Of a stretch of 6,280 nucleotides of DNA, positions 5,023 to 6,280 are shown one piece after another. The notes under the pieces are model-generated. The model searched no databases. It saw only the letters and a program-made list of their open reading frames with translations, and had not been told where the DNA came from. The DNA comes from an uncultured Actinomycetes bacterium. Its GTDB lineage: Bacteria; Actinomycetota; Thermoleophilia; Gaiellales; F1-60-MAGs149. The stretch's first letter is position 1, and each line of letters opens with the position of its first letter. Where the stretch lies: positions 1-6,280 of the forward strand of contig CAINDT010000453.1 in assembly GCA_903847495.1 (NCBI GenBank). The letters are read 5' to 3'. Both the position numbers and the translations under genes were made by a program.

Positions 5023-6222
5023 CTAGCCGCGGATGACGCGCGCCGGTTCGGCGCCGAGCTGCGCGATCAGCTGCCGCCAGTCCGGGTCGTCGACCAGCAC
5101 GACGTCGGCCTTGTAGCCGACGGCGAGGCGGCCCACGGTGTCGTCGAGCCCGAGCACGGCCGCACCGCCCTGCGTGGCGGCTGCCAGCGCCTCGGCGCAG
5201 GACAGGCCCATCTGCGTGCAGGCCAGATGCATCGTCGTGGGCAACGACAGGCACGGCGCAGAGCCCGGGTTGGCGTCCGTCGCGAGTGCGACGCGCCCGC
5301 CGGCGTCGATCAGCTGGCGCAGTGGCGGCATCGGGCGCTTCAGCGTGAGCGCCGCGACGGGCAGGCCGACGCCGATCACGTTGGAGGCGGCGAGCGCCTT
5401 GACGCCGTCGTCGGTGGTTGCCTCCAGGTGGTCGACGCTGGCGGCGGCGAGCTCGATCGCGAGCGGGATCGCACCCATCTCGGAGAACTGGTCGGCGTGC
5501 AGGCGCAGGCGCAGACCGTGGCTGCGTGCGGCCTCGAGGAAGCGGCGCGACTGCTCGACGTCGAAGACGCCGCGCTCGAGGAAGACGTCGGCGGCGTCGG
5601 CGAGCGGTGCGCAGGCGGGCAGGATCTCCTCGATTGCGTAGTCGACATACGCATCGGGCGAGGCCGCCTCGGGCGGGGTGGAGTGGAGCGCCAGGCACGT
5701 CGTGGTCACGCGCACACCGGCCGCCTCGCCCGCGGCCTTGGCGGTGGCGAGCATGCGCGCCTCGTCCTGTGCCGTCAGCCCGTAGCCCGACTTCACCTCG
5801 GCCGTCGTCGTGCCGAGTGCGCGCATCCGCGCGAGGCGCTTGGTGGCGGCGGCCAGCAGCGCCTCGTCGGTTGCCTCGCGCGTGAGCTTGACGCTCGCCT
5901 TGATGCCGCCGCCCTCGGCGGCGATGCGCTCGTAGTCGGCACCCTGGGCGCGGAGGTCGAACTCGTGGATGCGGTTGCCGCCGTAGACGATGTGCGTGTG
6001 GCAGTCGACCAGGCCGGGGACCGCGCTCATGCCGCTGGCGTCGATCACCTCGGCGTCGTCGGCGAGCTGCACTGCCCGGAGCACCTCTTCGCGGGGACCG
6101 ACGGCCTCGATGTGACCGTTCCGGATCGCGATCGCAGCATCGTGCTGGACGCCGAAGTCGCCGTCGGCATCGATCGAGGCGAGCGTGGCGAGGTTGTCGA
6201 TCAGGAGGTCGGCGGGCTGCAT
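5023..6222 (-). CDS. hutI: Imidazolonepropionase
   Basis: HutI hydrolyses 4-imidazolone-5-propanoate to N-formimino-L-glutamate, the third step of cytoplasmic histidine degradation. The protein has 399 residues, the normal length. It is an amidohydrolase TIM barrel with its metal site in the usual order: DCHTH with His75 and His77, His180 in CLALH, His242 in LHADQ, His265 in DHLE and Asp316 in TDANPGSAP. Family-specific stretches are also present: GGNRIHEF (81-88), the GGGI glycine run (104-107), GTTTAEVKSGYGL (137-149) and RGVFDVEQSRRFLEAA (217-232). HADQ rather than HADE is found in many HutI proteins, so it is not a defect. An in-frame TAG four codons upstream and a TAGACT box six bases upstream support ATG 6222. 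No other hut gene is in the window; hutU or hutH could lie beyond 6280, but the apparent own promoter suggests hutI begins its transcript. It converges on the ABC exporter gene. Confidence 0.95.
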   Translation of the reverse strand: MQPADLLIDNLATLASIDADGDFGVQHDAAIAIRNGHIEAVGPREEVLRAVQLADDAEVIDASGMSAVPGLVDCHTHIVYGGNRIHEFDLRAQGADYERIAAEGGGIKASVKLTREATDEALLAAATKRLARMRALGTTTAEVKSGYGLTAQDEARMLATAKAAGEAAGVRVTTTCLALHSTPPEAASPDAYVDYAIEEILPACAPLADAADVFLERGVFDVEQSRRFLEAARSHGLRLRLHADQFSEMGAIPLAIELAAASVDHLEATTDDGVKALAASNVIGVGLPVAALTLKRPMPPLRQLIDAGGRVALATDANPGSAPCLSLPTTMHLACTQMGLSCAEALAAATQGGAAVLGLDDTVGRLAVGYKADVVLVDDPDWRQLIAQLGAEPARVIRG

Positions 6223-6228
6223 GCCGTG

Positions 6229-6234
6229 AGTCTA
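6229..6234 (-). promoter_or_regulatory. Candidate -10 box of hutI, leaderless spacing
   Basis: On the minus strand TAGACT fits TAnnnT and ends six bases before the ATG at 6222. No Shine-Dalgarno sequence is seen between them, as expected if transcription starts at the ATG. No convincing -35 hexamer is found 16-18 bases upstream. The remaining bases, 6235-6280, show no further feature. Confidence 0.5.
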
Positions 6235-6280
6235 CGCGCGGCCTGAGAGCGACCCTGCGCATATCCCGTATGCGTCCACG

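Noticed and set aside
5488..5502. Gln245 in the LHADQ motif of HutI, where Bacillus subtilis HutI has Glu, considered as a lost catalytic residue.
   Set aside because: HADQ or HAEQ is found in many functional HutI proteins from Gram-negative bacteria, so it is normal family variation.
4990..6246. A 418-codon open frame on the plus strand opposite hutI.
   Set aside because: It is a shadow of GC-rich codon use in hutI: Gly/Arg/Val-rich low-complexity translation with no recognisable motif, while the opposite strand has every HutI motif.

Overview
The window is strongly GC-rich (near 70% by eye), with GC-biased third codon positions and long shadow reading frames opposite every real gene. This codon style, the gene content and the TAnnnT boxes placed just upstream of start codons suggest a high-GC actinobacterium. 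A Solirubrobacterales/Thermoleophilia-type lineage is my best guess, but it is not proven by anything here. There are no RNA genes, CRISPR arrays, insertion sequences or phage genes. Most of the window reads as ordinary chromosome; the less usual material is in the spacers and in one histidine-rich gene.

Layout. (1) Positions 1-318, + strand: the C-terminal part of a GNAT acetyltransferase whose beginning lies outside the window. (2) Positions 315-2216, - strand: a complete 633-aa acetyl/propionyl-CoA synthetase-like enzyme, converging on the GNAT gene so that the two stop codons share a CTAG. (3) Positions 2217-2314: a short spacer with hairpins and the promoter of the synthetase. (4) Positions 2315-2998, - strand: a 227-aa protein of unknown function with an N-terminal His/Cys metal-binding tract made of three 12-residue repeats. 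(5) Positions 2999-3105: a divergent promoter region with an operator-like dyad. (6) Positions 3106-4932, + strand: a 608-aa ABC exporter half-transporter (membrane domain fused to ATPase). (7) Positions 4933-5022: a convergent spacer filled by two 36-bp direct repeats, each a palindrome. (8) Positions 5023-6222, - strand: hutI, imidazolonepropionase of histidine degradation. The last 58 bases hold only its upstream region.

How the parts may work together. The synthetase activates a short-chain acid (acetate or propionate) to its CoA thioester, and HutI hydrolyses the third intermediate of histidine catabolism; both are carbon-scavenging enzymes but form no shared operon. The GNAT gene beside an Acs-type enzyme recalls acetyltransferases that switch Acs off by lysine acetylation, but this is only a hypothesis here. 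The His-rich protein and the ABC exporter are divergent neighbours and could be co-controlled through the spacer dyad.

The most useful sequence-level observation is that all three complete - strand genes carry TAG(A/G)(C/G)T exactly 6 nt before the ATG. This is the spacing expected if transcription starts at the A of the ATG, giving leaderless mRNAs.
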